Of a stretch of 64,000 bases of DNA, positions 46,552 through 58,690 are shown one piece after another. The translations under genes and the position numbers were made by a program. Origin of the DNA: Cryptomeria japonica. Taxonomy: Eukaryota; Streptophyta; Pinopsida; Cupressales; Cupressaceae. Below the pieces are notes generated by a model that was given only the letters and a program-made list of their open reading frames with translations, made no database searches and was not told where the DNA came from. Location: the NCBI RefSeq assembly GCF_030272615.1, contig NC_081413.1:329368802-329432801 (forward strand). Reading direction: 5' to 3'. Within the stretch, counting starts at the first letter, position 1. The number at the start of each line of letters is the position of its first letter.

Positions 46552-47078
46552 CGAGTTGGTCTGATGTCATACATTATAGCCGAGAGAGTTAGCGAGTAAC
46601 TCATTTCATATAGTTGTCGCTAGCTCTCATGTTTGTTTAATGTTAGCATTTTTAGGTGGCGAGCTAGCGACTAGACAGTTTGTGGTTAAGTTTTATGGTT
46701 ATTGCCAGCTCGCGAAGTTAAATATATGAAGACCTGATCAAGCCATGAGCTTGTGAGTGAAGTGCTAGCGGTTAAGAGATAAACAGTTTTATGTTGGTGA
46801 GTATGCGACAAGGGTTAAAGTTACCACTATCTCCAAGTCGCTACGGTGACGAGGACTTAACATTTTGTGGTCGATAATTGGCGAGTGGCGGTTCAGTTTC
46901 CCTCAGTCACTAGATCTCAAGGTTATGAAGGCTTAGCATTTTCCTCTTGCGAGTTGGAGATAGAGTCGTAAGGGCTTGTCACTAGGTCGCGAGATTTTCT
47001 AATGGGCAGTCTTTCAGGAAGAGAGTTGACGACTATGTGCCACGTGTTTTAATGACTTGACGGGGACTGTTGAGGTGC
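46552..47078. repeat. GCGAGCT motif array, right flank of element C, part 2
   Basis: Continues the array after the inserted element: GAGAGTTAGCGAG, GTCGCTAGCTCTC, GGCGAGCTAGCGAC, GCCAGCTCGCGAAG, AAGTCGCTACGG, GGTCGCGAG and others. It ends at GACGGGGAC (about 47070-47078). Confidence 0.7.
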
Positions 47079-47290
47079 CAATATTTTTTTTTTATGTTTT
47101 AGAAAAAGGTTGAAATCGCCAATATATTTTTTTTATGGTTTGAAAACATCTTGAAATCACCAATATATTTTTTTTATGGTTTGAAAATAGGTTTAAATCG
47201 CCAATTTATTTTTTTAATGGTTTGAAAATAGGTTGAAATCGCCAATATTTTTTTTATGGTTTGAAAATAGGTTGAAATCGCCAATGCAAA
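47079..47290. repeat. 41-bp tandem repeat x 5 near the hAT right end
   Basis: Units contain ATGGTTTGAAAATAGGTTG then AAATCGCCAAT and a T run. The CGCCAAT word recurs near 47117, 47158, 47199, 47240 and 47279. The TCGCCA core is the same word found singly in the terminal regions of the hAT. Confidence 0.88.
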
Positions 47291-47497
47291 TATTTTTTCT
47301 AGTTTTAAAATCATTACAATTCACCCATGCAAAAAAAAAATTGGTTTTAAAAACATTACAATTCGCTTGGTTTTTTCACAAACTTTGAGCAATCATAAAT
47401 GATTCGCCAATGGAGATTATTATTTTTTCTCTATAAACCACAAAATTTCGCCAGTAAAATTAAAATTTTCCTTTGTAGTTATGCACCTTTCACCAGG

Positions 47498-48974
47498 TTT
47501 TTACACCTTGTCTAAGGGGGGGAGTTCTTAAATTTTTCCCTGAATGTAATGCTAACGCACTAGCTCCAAATTTGGATTGAGAAAAAATATGAGATTAGTT
47601 GTAAGATTAATACGAGCTCTATCATATTGATCTTGAACAAAAAAATTTAAATCTTTACAATTTACATGAGAATGAGGCTAGCTATGATGAAAGAGACTAT
47701 ACACATTACCATCTTCATTCTTATAATTATTGATATATCTTACGAAAGGGAAAGTAACATACTTATCATTTTTCAATCTATAGAAGATTCTTGTAGCTAA
47801 TTTTTCCTAACTTTCAACATGGATAGGTCTTGTCTCTGGAGATGTAGGGCAAGGTATGCAAGTGGAGGAAGAAGGGTTGTTTTCTTGTGGTAAAATAATT
47901 AGTAATGAAGGAGGAAGATTGTTTGATGAAGAAGTAGTTTTTGATGGATGATAGTTTCTATGTTTTCCAAAGTACTCAAGAATTTAAACCTTAAGAAAAT
48001 CATCCATAGATGTTGATGAATTGGGATATCCTAAACCTTCTCTAGAAGACTGTGATGAAAGATCTATAAGGACCTTGATCCATTGCTCGTTTTCCAAGTC
48101 CGTGTACTCTATATCCTTATTTTGAAATCATATCCTAGCCAACCTCATAGTATGTTTTCAATTGTGAAGGAGAAGAGATTTCATTGTGAATTTACGTAAA
48201 ACAATTATGTAATGCCAATGTTGAAGATGAAGAAAGGATATCCTTTATAGGAAGATTCTTCTTTCTATCATTATTCATATCCTCTTTGGTAGGTTGGGGG
48301 AAGATTCCTCATCATATAAGGATTCATCCTTGCTCAATTTTATGTTAGGGGACAGATCATGAATGAAGTGTATAACATCATATTGCCTACAAATATGTTG
48401 ATGATCAAGATAAGCTCTAGGAGAATAAGAAGGATCTAGAGAGATTCATATACCGACATTTTGACCTTGCCCCCCTTGCACTAAAGTATGTTTATGAGAA
48501 AAAGATGGTTTCATGTTTCTCTTCAATGACTCCTCTCCATTAAAAAGATCTTTAATAGGGGTATTAATTCTTTCCTCATACCCATAAGATACCCTAGAAG
48601 AGGTACAAGTCTTAGCCTTTTCAATGTAATCTCTAGGATTATCATAAATATTGTCAACTAAATCCCTTATGAAATCTACATAATCCATCAATGTTTATAG
48701 TAATGTAATTATGTAACCACATGAAATATGGATAAAAGATTTGAACAATTATTTATAACAAAAATATTGTTGAAACCCTTATTATGCAATATGTGAAAGT
48801 ACTATGAAAGAATGCAAGCAACATGAAATGAAAAAGGCTATTATCCAACACATGATTTTGATCAAAATAGCTAATAATTAATTTAATAACATGTGAAATA
48901 GAAAACCAGACATATTTTGTAAACTCCATTAGGAAAAATCATATCTAAAAACACCAAATCAGAAATATGCAAAA
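47498..48974 (-). pseudogene. Element F: 5' interior with a short unknown ORF
   Basis: On the minus strand, from ATG 48691 an 81-codon piece reads MMDYVDFIRDLVDNIYDNPR and RVSYGYEERINTPIKDLFNG. After stops, decayed coding-like sequence continues towards 47800 (SSQSSREGLGYPNSSTSMDD). It sits where gag should start. I do not recognise the family, and no zinc knuckle or pol motif is seen. The rest of this interior must continue at 16010 downwards. Confidence 0.5.
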
Positions 48975-48989
48975 GCGTCAAGTTCACCA
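48975..48989 (-). other. Element F: probable primer-binding site
   Basis: The minus strand reads TTTTGGTGAACTTGACGC directly after the 5' LTR end at 48993. Element H has TTTTGGTGAACCC at the same place. Confidence 0.65.
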
Positions 48990-50034
48990 AAATGTAAGGT
49001 GGTGAAAATTTAGGGCTTCACCACTTGGATTGAAAAATCCACTAATTTACTTGGGAAAAACCTTAGATTAAGAAGGGAATTGAATTTGATTAATCCAATC
49101 CTAAAAGGGTTGAATTCGGATCAAATTAATCCTCGTTATTTGAGTTGAAATTGAATTTGAATTAGGGTTAAATTGGAATGCTAGATCTAGGAAAAACAAT
49201 GAGAAATTGACATAAAATAATAGTAATAGAATGTTCTAGATATTATGCAGAGTTGTAAACTCAAATTTGAGGATGAAAAATCGATCAGAACCTATGATAG
49301 AAAGTGTGAGTGCAAAATTGTCGAGACTAGGGGGAGCAGGTCATCTCGGTCCTCTGGATATTAGGGCTAGACAAAATTGGTATTTTTTGAATCAAGATGA
49401 CACACAAAATCAATTGTCAGAAGATCATCAAAAAAATTTGGGACCAAGGGGAGTTGATTGTCATGGTCATATGCTTTTTGTGCCTTCAAAAGCTGAGTCA
49501 GATTGTCATCGTCTAATCTATCGAACTCCTCACTCACAACTCTTGAGACAATTCCCTACACATACAAAGAAGGAAATAGGATTGTTAATTGGATTTTTCC
49601 TTATGTCAAACCTTGGTTTAGGAATTAACCTTGAATTGAATTGAAATAGGAAATATAAATTCTGAAGTAAATGCCAGATGATATACCTTGGATCTACAAT
49701 GGTTGACGTAGGTTGATGATGTAATGTTCTTTGAATGTGATCACAAGTATTAACACAATAACATGACAACACATAGAAAACTCAAACACAAACATATGTT
49801 TGCATGAGGATTGATGTGACTCACTACATGATGCTTGAAGAATATAGTGGGATAAAATGTTTCTTTTAATGCTTTCAATGCTAAATGATAGATGCTTGAT
49901 TTGGATGCGTGAATGTTATGGTATGGAAGTAATATCAAAATGAATTGATAGGACGTCTTATATAGGGTTACTTAGGTAATTTACCAATTAGGCAACCTCC
50001 ACTAGTCAACTTGAGCCACAAAGACCAAATTTCT

Positions 50035-52556
50035 TGGCATTGTGTTGTCATTGATGTCAACCAGTATAAGTGATGTATGTGCAAAACTATCATTGATGTA
50101 TATCGTATGTGATGTCTTTGGTGACACCAAGCTTAGAAGGCCACCAGTAAGGGAGAGAATGTCATTAAGTACAATGACCATTGGAGTCACTGGTACACAA
50201 GTTAGTGTTTGACTTGTGTGGAAGATATGGATAGGAGACCGGTATGATATAACAACCGTAAGTGATGGCATCTACAAGAGAGAAAGATGTTGGTCAGTTG
50301 ATTGTGATGAAGAGGGGGAATGTTATCTAAATCACATCAACACTGGAGGAGAAGGATATACAGGTCACCAGATTTCTATGTGGATGTCAATTAGAAGGAT
50401 TCCCACCGAATGAAGAGAAGACTGACAGTAAGAGTACCCAAACCGGATCACATGTGCCTGTTTGAAGATATGTTGCTCAAACAAGGAAGCCACATTGGTG
50501 CATTGTAGGATGCAGATGACAAGGATCCACTCCACCAGTAAGTGGATCTTATCTCCGATTATGTATGAAATGCATCATAGTTCATGGAGATAAGACAATA
50601 GAGTTAAAGGCAGATGATTGAAGTCTCACACCGGATCAACTGGTGAAACAAAAGGATGCCTTAGGTGCATGAGATTAGGGATGTGCACCGGATTAGCATG
50701 TGATGACATGATATGCTACCGGGACAAAAAAAGAAGAGTAAAGAAGTGATGGGTTTGTCACCTTGACAAACTGGGTGAGATATGGTCTGGGTTACTGATG
50801 AAGAAGGCAAGGTTGAGCACCTACAGATAGAGAGTGCAACTGATATACAGATGCCTCAGATGGAAACAATTCAAGGTTGATGACATGGTGTCATCAAGGG
50901 TGCCTACCGGTAAGTATGAGAGTCGGTAAGAGAGAAAAGAGGCTAAGTGATGTGCTCCTTCCTGATGAAGATGAGCATATGGTGGATTCATATGTTTGGT
51001 AACCGGAAAAGGTGCTCCACCGGAAGAGAATCCAAGTGCAAGATAATGACAGACCGAGTTAGGGTATAACCAACAGGGTTAGTAAGCGGGTAGATGAATC
51101 TAGTAATGGTATTGGTCAGTGAGCCTATCCAGACCGACATAGATGATCCAACAGAGATGGATGCCGACATAGTGGCCATGTGGAGTTGAAGTGGCATGCA
51201 TGCACAGGTCGGTGAATGTGTTGTCAGTGAAGTAGATGGTGATAGGTCAACATTTATGTTAACTGCATGATGCATAGCAGAGGTTTCCGGATCGAGGCCA
51301 AATGGACAACAAAGTTCCAGAACACAATGTTTGGGCAGATCGAGGTAGGTGCAGGGAACCGCAAAACCATTCTTGGTGATCAACCAAGAAATTAGCTGAC
51401 AGATTAAAAGTAAATTGCTAAATGAGGAAGGCGTGTTCTAGAAGGCACGATAATGGTAGGATTGATTGATGAGTTGCAGTTCATCAATCCAGGAGATCAG
51501 ATCTGATAAGATCTGATTGGATTTGGTTTGCCTCGAGATCAATGAAGAAACCCTAACTGCCCAAAATTTGAATTAGTTTTTGGCAAGAAAACTAGTCTAT
51601 AAATATGTAATTCAAAATCAATGAAGATTGTCACTGAATGAGAGAGTGTTGCGGCCTGTGAGAGGAGAAATCAATCAAGTGTGAAAAAGATGATCTAAAA
51701 AGAGATTGAGTGTGAGAAAGAGAGAATCATTTTGAAGGGTTCAACCAGCATCAGTGAGGTTACCAATAGTCAGTCATTGAGTCTGAAAAAAGGAGGATAC
51801 CAGTGAGGAAAGAAATGACAGAGAAGAGTCATAAAATATTGCAGAGAAGATAAGCTGAGAATTGACAGGATCAAATGATAGACATCTGACTAAGTTATCA
51901 AGACTGGTGGTGAATAGCAACTGTGTGACATAGAGAAGAGATAACCGGTAGAGAACAGAACCGATAGAGAGAAAAATCAACAAAGAAGGAGAAGAGGCTG
52001 AACCAGTAAGGTTGCAACATGAGATAAGGCTGCAACACCTAGAGAGTGAGCAGTGAACCGACAGTGAACTAGATAGAAGATCCGGTGAAGAGATTTGCAG
52101 AAGGGTTTCAAAGTTCATTTGTAACAAGGATATAACTTGTATAATTGATTATTCTTATTGAAGATCACTGAGTTGGAGCTCAGTGCAGGGGTTGGTGCTC
52201 TAAATCAGGGGTTGGTGCTCCTTGGATTTTTGCCCTAAATTAGGGGTAGGTGCTCCTTGGGTTGGTGCCCTAAACATTGTAATCAGAGTTTCATTGTGAG
52301 GCTGGATTGGAGTAGTAGACTCCAGCAACATTCTTCACTGAGGTTTTTTTCCATCTTGGGTTTTCCTCATACATCTGGTGTTATGTGATATCTCTTTCAT
52401 GTGTGATTGCATTTGTATTAGTCTCCCCCCTTACCGGTAAGTTTGCTTCTTGTTAGATCTGATAACCGGTATACACACATGAGATAGATAAAGGGAAAAG
52501 TTTGTAAACCACTGATTCACCCTCCCCCCCCTCTCAGTGGCACATTATGTCTAATA
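50035..52556 (+). repeat. Element E: 5' LTR
   Basis: Starts near TGGCATTGTGTTGTCATTG and ends TCTAATA. Matches the right copy from about 50277 onwards. Contains an expansion near 52178-52268 in which a GGGGTTGGTGCTCC word is repeated about four times; the right LTR has it once or twice. Confidence 0.88.
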
Positions 52557-52558
52557 AT

Positions 52559-52571
52559 TGGTATCAGAGCC
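52559..52571 (+). other. Element E: primer-binding site (initiator tRNA-Met)
   Basis: TGGTATCAGAGCC two bases after the 5' LTR, the standard Copia primer site. Confidence 0.92.
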
Positions 52572-53495
52572 TAGGTTCCTGATTGATAAACTTTCTCCAA
52601 CTTGGGTAGATTCTGGCTTAAGGACACAATGGTCTATTTAGTGTTAATCCCAGCTCTGGTATTTGATGGGTTAAAGTATTCCATTTGGAGTTGTAGAATG
52701 GAAGTCTACTTGTCCTCCCTAGGGTTTGATGTGTGGATGTCAGTTATAAATGGTTGCCCTAGTAAAGTCAATCCTCCCACTAATTCAGATGTAGAAAGAA
52801 GAAACCAATGTAATGATGTAGTAATGAAGGTTATACTCTGTGGGTTATCAGATGATGTCTCCTCACAGATGGATAGATGTAGATCGGCAAAAATCTTATG
52901 GGACAGATTGAATAATCTCTATGGAAATGAGCTTACTATTGTAGAACCGGCTTGTGAAGATAGGATGAGAAATGTGTCTCATGTATCTGCAGATGATGAA
53001 GGCGGATCTGTTAGCAGCCGCAACAATGATGAAGAAGGAACCCACCTCTTCATGGCTCAAGAATCAAAAGATGAAAGACACACATCTGAGAATGATCATG
53101 TAGATCACTCCTACCAGCAAGATGTGTTTGGCAATGATAGTGAAGGTAAAGAAGAAGAAGAAGAAGAAGTAGAAGTTGAACTTGAAGGAGAACTTGTAAG
53201 TACACTTGAGGAGCTTGGTAGAGTGAGGAATGAATAGAATCTATTCAAAAATGTTTCTATTGTGGAGCAGAACCGGTTCATTAGATGCCTTGAAGAATCT
53301 AAGAAGTGTGTCTCAGAGTTGAAGACTCAACAAGAAAGCACCAAGGAGTGTCGATGTAATGATCTAGCATCTGAGCTAGAAGTCAAGGATAAAGAATATC
53401 TGCAGCTAGTAGGAGAATTGGAGTTTCTCCGTAATGACCTTGAAAAATGTCAAGATGAGCTCAAGGTAAGAATCCAGTTTGATGACAACAGTGAT

Positions 53496-55706
53496 TGTAA
53501 TGTCCCTACTAGTTAGAGATTATTGTCCTGCAAAACAGATTGTTAGAATACAACATATATATATATATAAACTATTTTTTAATTTGCAATCTATCTTTAA
53601 TACTTAATTAACATGATCATAATTTTCATCAAATAAAAGGATATGAATGCCATATGAAAGTATGTCCTTAGGTGGCCCTAAAGCTCGCCTTCTCGGAACC
53701 CCTTGGTTCCAAGCCCTTCAAGAAATTGAAGATGAGTTCGAATCCTATCTTGGGTATAACCTCTTACACCCAAGCCATCCAAGGAAGACCCGTGTCTATT
53801 CCTTGCCTTGGGTGATGCCTTCATCATCCAAGTTCTTAGAGGGGACCGGCCAAATCTATCTCTTCTTGGTTGAGTTTAATCAACCAAGCCATACATATGC
53901 ATATCATTTTTCAGTATATATACTGCCATAGGGATTATCATAATCCCTCCTTTAGACTAAGGGAGTTTCCTCCCTCTAGCCTCCAACATGTAATCACATT
54001 TATAATACATTTTTGCATTTTATTACTATTTTCCATTCCACAATCCACATTTACATATTCCTGAATTACATGTATTTCCTAACATATATTCATAAAAATG
54101 TTCATTAACCAATATTCACATTTATTTCTTAACATATATTCTTACTATTCATTGATATGCATTTATTACTTATGTTCATACATATTCATTAACATCTAAA
54201 ATTCATTCAATACATATGTATTAAACTGTTAATTACTACATTCCTTAACATATGTATTAAGTTGTCCATTACTATACTAACATATGTATTAAAGTATTTA
54301 TTTTATATTCATTAACATATGTATTAAAATATTCATTAATATATATATTAAAATATTCATTAATATATATATTAGAATATTCATTATTAATATTCATTAA
54401 TATATATATTGAAATATTTATTATCAATATTCATTAATATATATATTAAAATATTTATTAAGTATATTCATTTGCATATACATTTGTGACATCCCTTACC
54501 TATTTATTAATTTACCAATTACTAACACATTTGCTAATTACCTTTTTGTATACATCACTAATACCACTACTGCCTAAAAAACATAAGTTGGTAGTATAAC
54601 TTTGGCTATAAAGGTAGACAAATCTGACATGGGTCAGATCTGGTCTGCCACTATATTAAGTATGATTGTCATACTTATTGTAGTTTATATTGATATTACT
54701 ATTAAAGTCTGCATAAACGTTATTAGGCTTCATATATAAGCATACGTATTAAGCCATCCTCATGCATACCATCGATAACTAGAATGGTTGTTGCCTATGG
54801 CTTGCCTAGTAGTTCCTATTTTCCTCTCCTACGTGCTCCCCTCCTCTTCCACATTGCACGTTCTTTATATACTTTTCATATGTCCATTGAATAGGATCAC
54901 ATCTTCTCATGACAATGGTTATGACTTTTTATAATTCCCTTTCCTTACGTAATAGTCTTAATCTCTTAGTATGATCGAATATAATTAACTAATAACCATA
55001 TTTTTATTAGCACCGTTTGAAGTCACTTTTTATGGTACATGGTATTTGACTATTCCACGTCTCTTAAGGACAAATACTCATGCCTATCAGATATCATTTC
55101 ACCTACTGGATATAGTTCACCGACTATCGACCCTCCATCCATTACAATAGCCTTTGTCTTTAGCCAATACGTAATACTTAGGAATATAACTTTATCGTTC
55201 TTCCTTTCCCGATATCCATCTTTCTTTGATTGTCGCCGACTATGACTCTTTAATAGTAGATTATACAATATGGTTAGAGCATGATGAGTTGTAATTATTG
55301 ATAATGATATGGCTACTGGTGTTTAGAAGTGGTCGGTGACTTTGACCACCAATTGTAATTTTTAATGATATGGAGCCAGATGTATGTTCATAATAATCGA
55401 CTGATCATACCCAAAGTTGAACACCAACCCATGCCCATCTACCCCTTATGGGTTCACTGTTATTTAATCAAGTAATATAAGCTAAATTATATATTTATTA
55501 TTTTAGATATATAAATCATGTTTACATTTAAGAATAAGTAAATTATGTTTATATAATTTATTTTGATAAGAATTTTATTAATAATAAATATTTATAATAA
55601 TGTTTAATAAATTCCAAATAGAAATTCGTTGTTTATTATAATATTAATTAATAATAATAATTATTTCACTTAGGATATATATAACGATCAAGGAGGGGAC
55701 ATGACA
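53496..55706. mobile_element. Solo LTR (2.2 kb) inside element E gag
   Basis: Starts TGTAATGTCCC, ends GGGGACATGACA, flanked by a perfect duplication GTGAT (53491-53495 and 55707-55711). No internal primer site or pol, so a solo LTR is the simplest reading. An open stretch at 53647-53931 has no recognised homology. Its strand cannot be fixed. Confidence 0.8.
54060..54480. repeat. AT-rich degenerate tandem repeat in the solo LTR
   Basis: Words ATTCATTAACATATGTATT and ATATTCATTAATATATATATT repeat with variation over about 400 bases. Confidence 0.8.
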
Positions 55707-56457
55707 GTGATGCCTTGGACAAAATGTTGAAAAAGCAAAAGCATGCCAAGGATACCTATGGATTAGGAAGTGGTTCCGGTGAATGCTCCACTAGCAAGAA
55801 TGTCCCCCACGGTGATATTTTGTTTGTCTCCTCAAATGGAGATAACAAGGGACAAACCTTCACATTTAGAAATGCTCCCCGGAAGAAGGTTGATCTAACC
55901 ACAACCGATGAAGACATGCAGACAAGGATGAAGACGAGTGCTACAAGAAGGAGAAACAATACAGATCCCAAAGGAAAAGGGAAAATGGGAGAAGGAAGCT
56001 TCATCGGAAGCAAGAACATGAGAAGACAACAAAGACTACCTCCTACCGGTAGAGGACAAGGAAATGCTACCGCCCACAAGACAAAACAAGTGTGGGAAAC
56101 AAAGAGATCACATGAAAGAGTTGTAGAGCATGGACAATCCAGGATCCATCCCCAGAGAAGTAGAAATGGAGATGCCAAACTGGTAAGATCTCCCCATGCA
56201 TGGTAGAAACTTTTTGTAAGTTATAAACCTTCCTTCTCTGGTTATTGCTTTGCATGTAATGGTCATGGTCATAGGGAAGAAGAATGTAGAAAGGGATCTA
56301 GAATGAACAATCTAGGATCTCATAGATATCATGCATATGATATAAATGTATCAAGGAGTAGAAACATGCATACTTCCTCTCACAGTTAAGCAAATAATGT
56401 TTGTTATAACTGCAATAGATCTAGCCATAGAAGTTATGAATGCGAGAAGAACTCACA

Positions 56458-58690
56458 GTAAGAGAGAAAGATGTTGGTTGGTTGATTGTGGTGAAGAGGG
56501 GGAATGTTATCTAAATCACATCAACACTGGAGGAGATGTATAGGTCACCGGTATTTTGTGTGGATGTCAATCAGCGGGACTCCCACCAGATGAAGAGAAG
56601 ACTGACAGTAAGAGTACCCAAACCGGATCACATGTGCATGTTTGAAGATATGTTGCTCAAATAGGGAAGCCACATTGGTGCATTGCAAGATGCAAATGAC
56701 AAGGATCCACTCCCACCAGTAAGTGGATCTTATCTCCTATTATGCATGAAATGCATCATAGTTCTTGGAGATAAGACAATAGAGTTAAAGGCAGATGATT
56801 GAAGCCTCACACCCGATTAATCGGTCAAACAAAAGGATGCCTCAGGTGCATGAGATCATGGATGTGCACCGGATCAGCATGTGATGACATGATGTGCTAC
56901 CGAGATAGAAAAAGAAGAGTAAAGAAGTGATGGGTTTGTCACCTTGACAAACCGGGTGAGATATGGTTCGAGTTGTTGATGAAGAAGGCAAGGTTGAGTA
57001 GCTGCAGATAGAGAGTGCAACCGGTATACATATACCTTAGATGGAAATAGTTCAAGGTTGATGGCATGGTGTCATCAAGGATGCCTACCAGTAAGTATGA
57101 GAACCAATAAGAGAGAAAAGAGGCTAAGTGATGTGCTCCTTCCTAATGAAGATGAGCATATGGTGGATTGATATCTTTGGCAACCAGAAAAGGTGCCTCA
57201 CTGGAAGAGAAGACAAGTGCAAGGTGATGGCAGACCGAGTTAGGGTATAACCAGAAGGGTTAGTAAGTCAGTAGATGAATCCGGTAATGGTATTGGTCGG
57301 TGAGCCTATCCAGACCGACACATATGATCCAACAAAGAAGGATGTTGACATAGTGACCACGTGGAGCTGAAGTGGCATGCATGCATAGGTCGGTGAATGT
57401 GTTGTTAGCAAGGTAGATGGTGACAGGTCAACATTTATGTCGACTGTGTGATTAATGGGATTTGTAGCAAAGGTTTTCAGCTTGAGTTCAAACGAACAAC
57501 AGAGATCCAGAACAGACTGTTTGGGTAGATCGAGGTAGGTAAAGGGAACCGCGAAACCATTCTTGGTGATCGACCAATAAATTAGCTGACAGATTAAAAG
57601 AAGATTGCTAAATGAGGAAGGCATGTTCTAGAAGGCACAATAATGGAGGGATTGATTGATGAGTTACAATTAATCAATCAAGGAGATCAAATCCAATAAA
57701 ATTTGATTAGATTTGGTTTTCCTCGAGGTCAATGAAGAAACCCTAACCGCCCGAAATTTGAATTGGTTTTTGGTGGGAAAACCAATATATAAATATGCAA
57801 GCCAAAATCAATGAAGGTTGTCACTGAATGAGAGAGTGTTGCCGCATGTGAGAGGAGAACTCAGTCAAGTGCGAAAAAGATAATTTGAGAAGAGATTGAT
57901 TGTTAGAAAGAGAGAATCGGTTTGAAGGGTTCAACCAACATCAGTGAGGCTACTGGTAGTCAACCATTGAGTCTGACAAAGGAGGATACCGGTGAGGAAA
58001 GAACTCGCAGAGAAGAGTCATAAAATATTACAGAGAAGACAAACTAAGAATCAGCAGGATCAGATGATAGACATCTGACTAAGTTATCAAGAATGGTGGT
58101 GAATAACAGTTGTGTGACAGAGAGAAGAGAGAACCGGCAAAGAATAGAACTGGCAGAGAGCCGAATCGACAGAGAAGGAGAAGAGGTTGAACCGTTAAGG
58201 TTGCAGTAGGAGATAAGGCTGCAGTAGCTAGAGAGTGAGCAGTGAACCAATAGTGAACTGGATAGAAGATCCGGTGAAGAGATTTGCAGAAGAGTTATGA
58301 AGTTCATTTGTAACAATGATATAACTTGTATAATTGATTATGTTCATTGAAGATCATTGAGTTGGAGCTCGATGAAGGGGTTGGTGCTCCTTGGGTTGGT
58401 GCCCTAAATATTGTAATCAGAGTTTCATTGTGAGACTGGATTGGAGCAGTAGACTCTAGCAACATTTCTCACTGAGGTTTTTTCCCATCTTCGGTTTTCC
58501 TCGTACATTTGGTGTTATGTGATGTCCCTTTCATGTATGATTGCATTTGTGTTAGTCTCCCCTCTTACTAGTAAGTTTGCTTCATGTTAGATCTGATAAC
58601 CAGTATACACATATCGGATAGATAAAGGGAAAAGTTTGTAAACCACTGATTCAACCCCCCCCCCCTCTCTGTGGCACATTGTGTCTAACA
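56458..58690 (+). repeat. Element E: 3' LTR, 5'-truncated
   Basis: Matches 50277-52556. It joins the gag at AGAGAGAAAGATG, a word present at the equivalent LTR point. Confidence 0.88.

Larger units (their letters stand above)
37621..47078 (+). mobile_element. Element C: unclassified element with unknown ORF and palindrome-rich flanks
   Basis: A long ORF (39034-42438) sits between two regions rich in GCGAGCT/TCGCTAGC-type words (37680-38700 and 45143-47078). They share a segment of about 180 bases (37727-37905 against 45310-45415 plus 46552-46620). The flanks are alike in style and partly alignable, but not at the level of a clean LTR pair. No RT, integrase or transposase is seen. Both edges are estimates. 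It could be a non-autonomous LTR element with very diverged ends. Confidence 0.45.
16011..47497 (+). mobile_element. hAT-type transposon (nested; ends tentative)
   Basis: A broken hAT-like transposase gene lies between 16704 and 37103. Proposed ends are TAGTGGTGAATCTTTGC at 16011 and, reversed, CCTGGTGAAAGGTGC at 47497. They share TGGTGAA and are only partly alike. Both terminal 400-500 bases carry TGGCGAA subterminal motifs pointing inwards (16032, 16064 on plus; 47403, 47447 on minus), the usual feature of hAT ends. A clean 8-bp target duplication is not visible. The element contains the TRIM, element B and element C. Confidence 0.4.
52602..56457 (+). pseudogene. Element E: Copia gag, split by a solo LTR
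   Basis: 52602-53237 holds the N-terminal domain (VFDGLKYSIWSCRMEVYLSS, then CRSAKILWDRLNNLYGNE) and an acidic stretch. A TAG at 53235, where Gln fits, is followed by a coiled-coil part (53262-53495; ELEVKDKEYLQLVGELEFLR). The solo LTR interrupts after DDNSD, and the frame resumes at 55712 (ALDKMLKKQKHAKDTYGLG) once one GTGAT is removed. The C-terminal part has two knuckles, CFACNGHGHREEEC (about 56240) and CYNCNRSSHRSYEC (about 56405). The stop at 56204 and the fusion to LTR sequence at about 56458 end it. Confidence 0.87.
50035..58690 (+). mobile_element. Element E: Copia-type retrotransposon with pol deleted
   Basis: Direct repeats of about 2.2-2.5 kb (50035-52556 and 56458-58690) flank a gag gene only. 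The left LTR is followed by TGGTATCAGAGCC, an initiator tRNA-Met primer site. Gag has the N-terminal domain and two CCHC knuckles of Copia gags. From the second knuckle the sequence jumps straight into the right LTR, which lacks its first 240 or so bases, so protease, integrase, RT and RNase H are gone. The right edge is TCTAACA at 58690. The left edge is set by comparison with the intact F LTR and may be off by a few bases. Confidence 0.85.

Noticed and set aside
37680-47078. Treating the two flanks of element C as a normal LTR pair
   Set aside because: Only about 180 bases align well; the rest shares motif style but not sequence, and no primer site is evident.
47070-47500. GACGGGGAC followed by TGTTGAGG read as a polypurine tract and LTR start
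   Set aside because: No second copy of the following 400 bases exists in the window, and its TCGCCA words fit the hAT terminal region better.
50988-52127. Minus-strand open frames in the E LTR, also seen in the right LTR (57268-58316)
   Set aside because: Present in both LTRs simply because the LTRs are duplicates; no recognisable domain and no start context.
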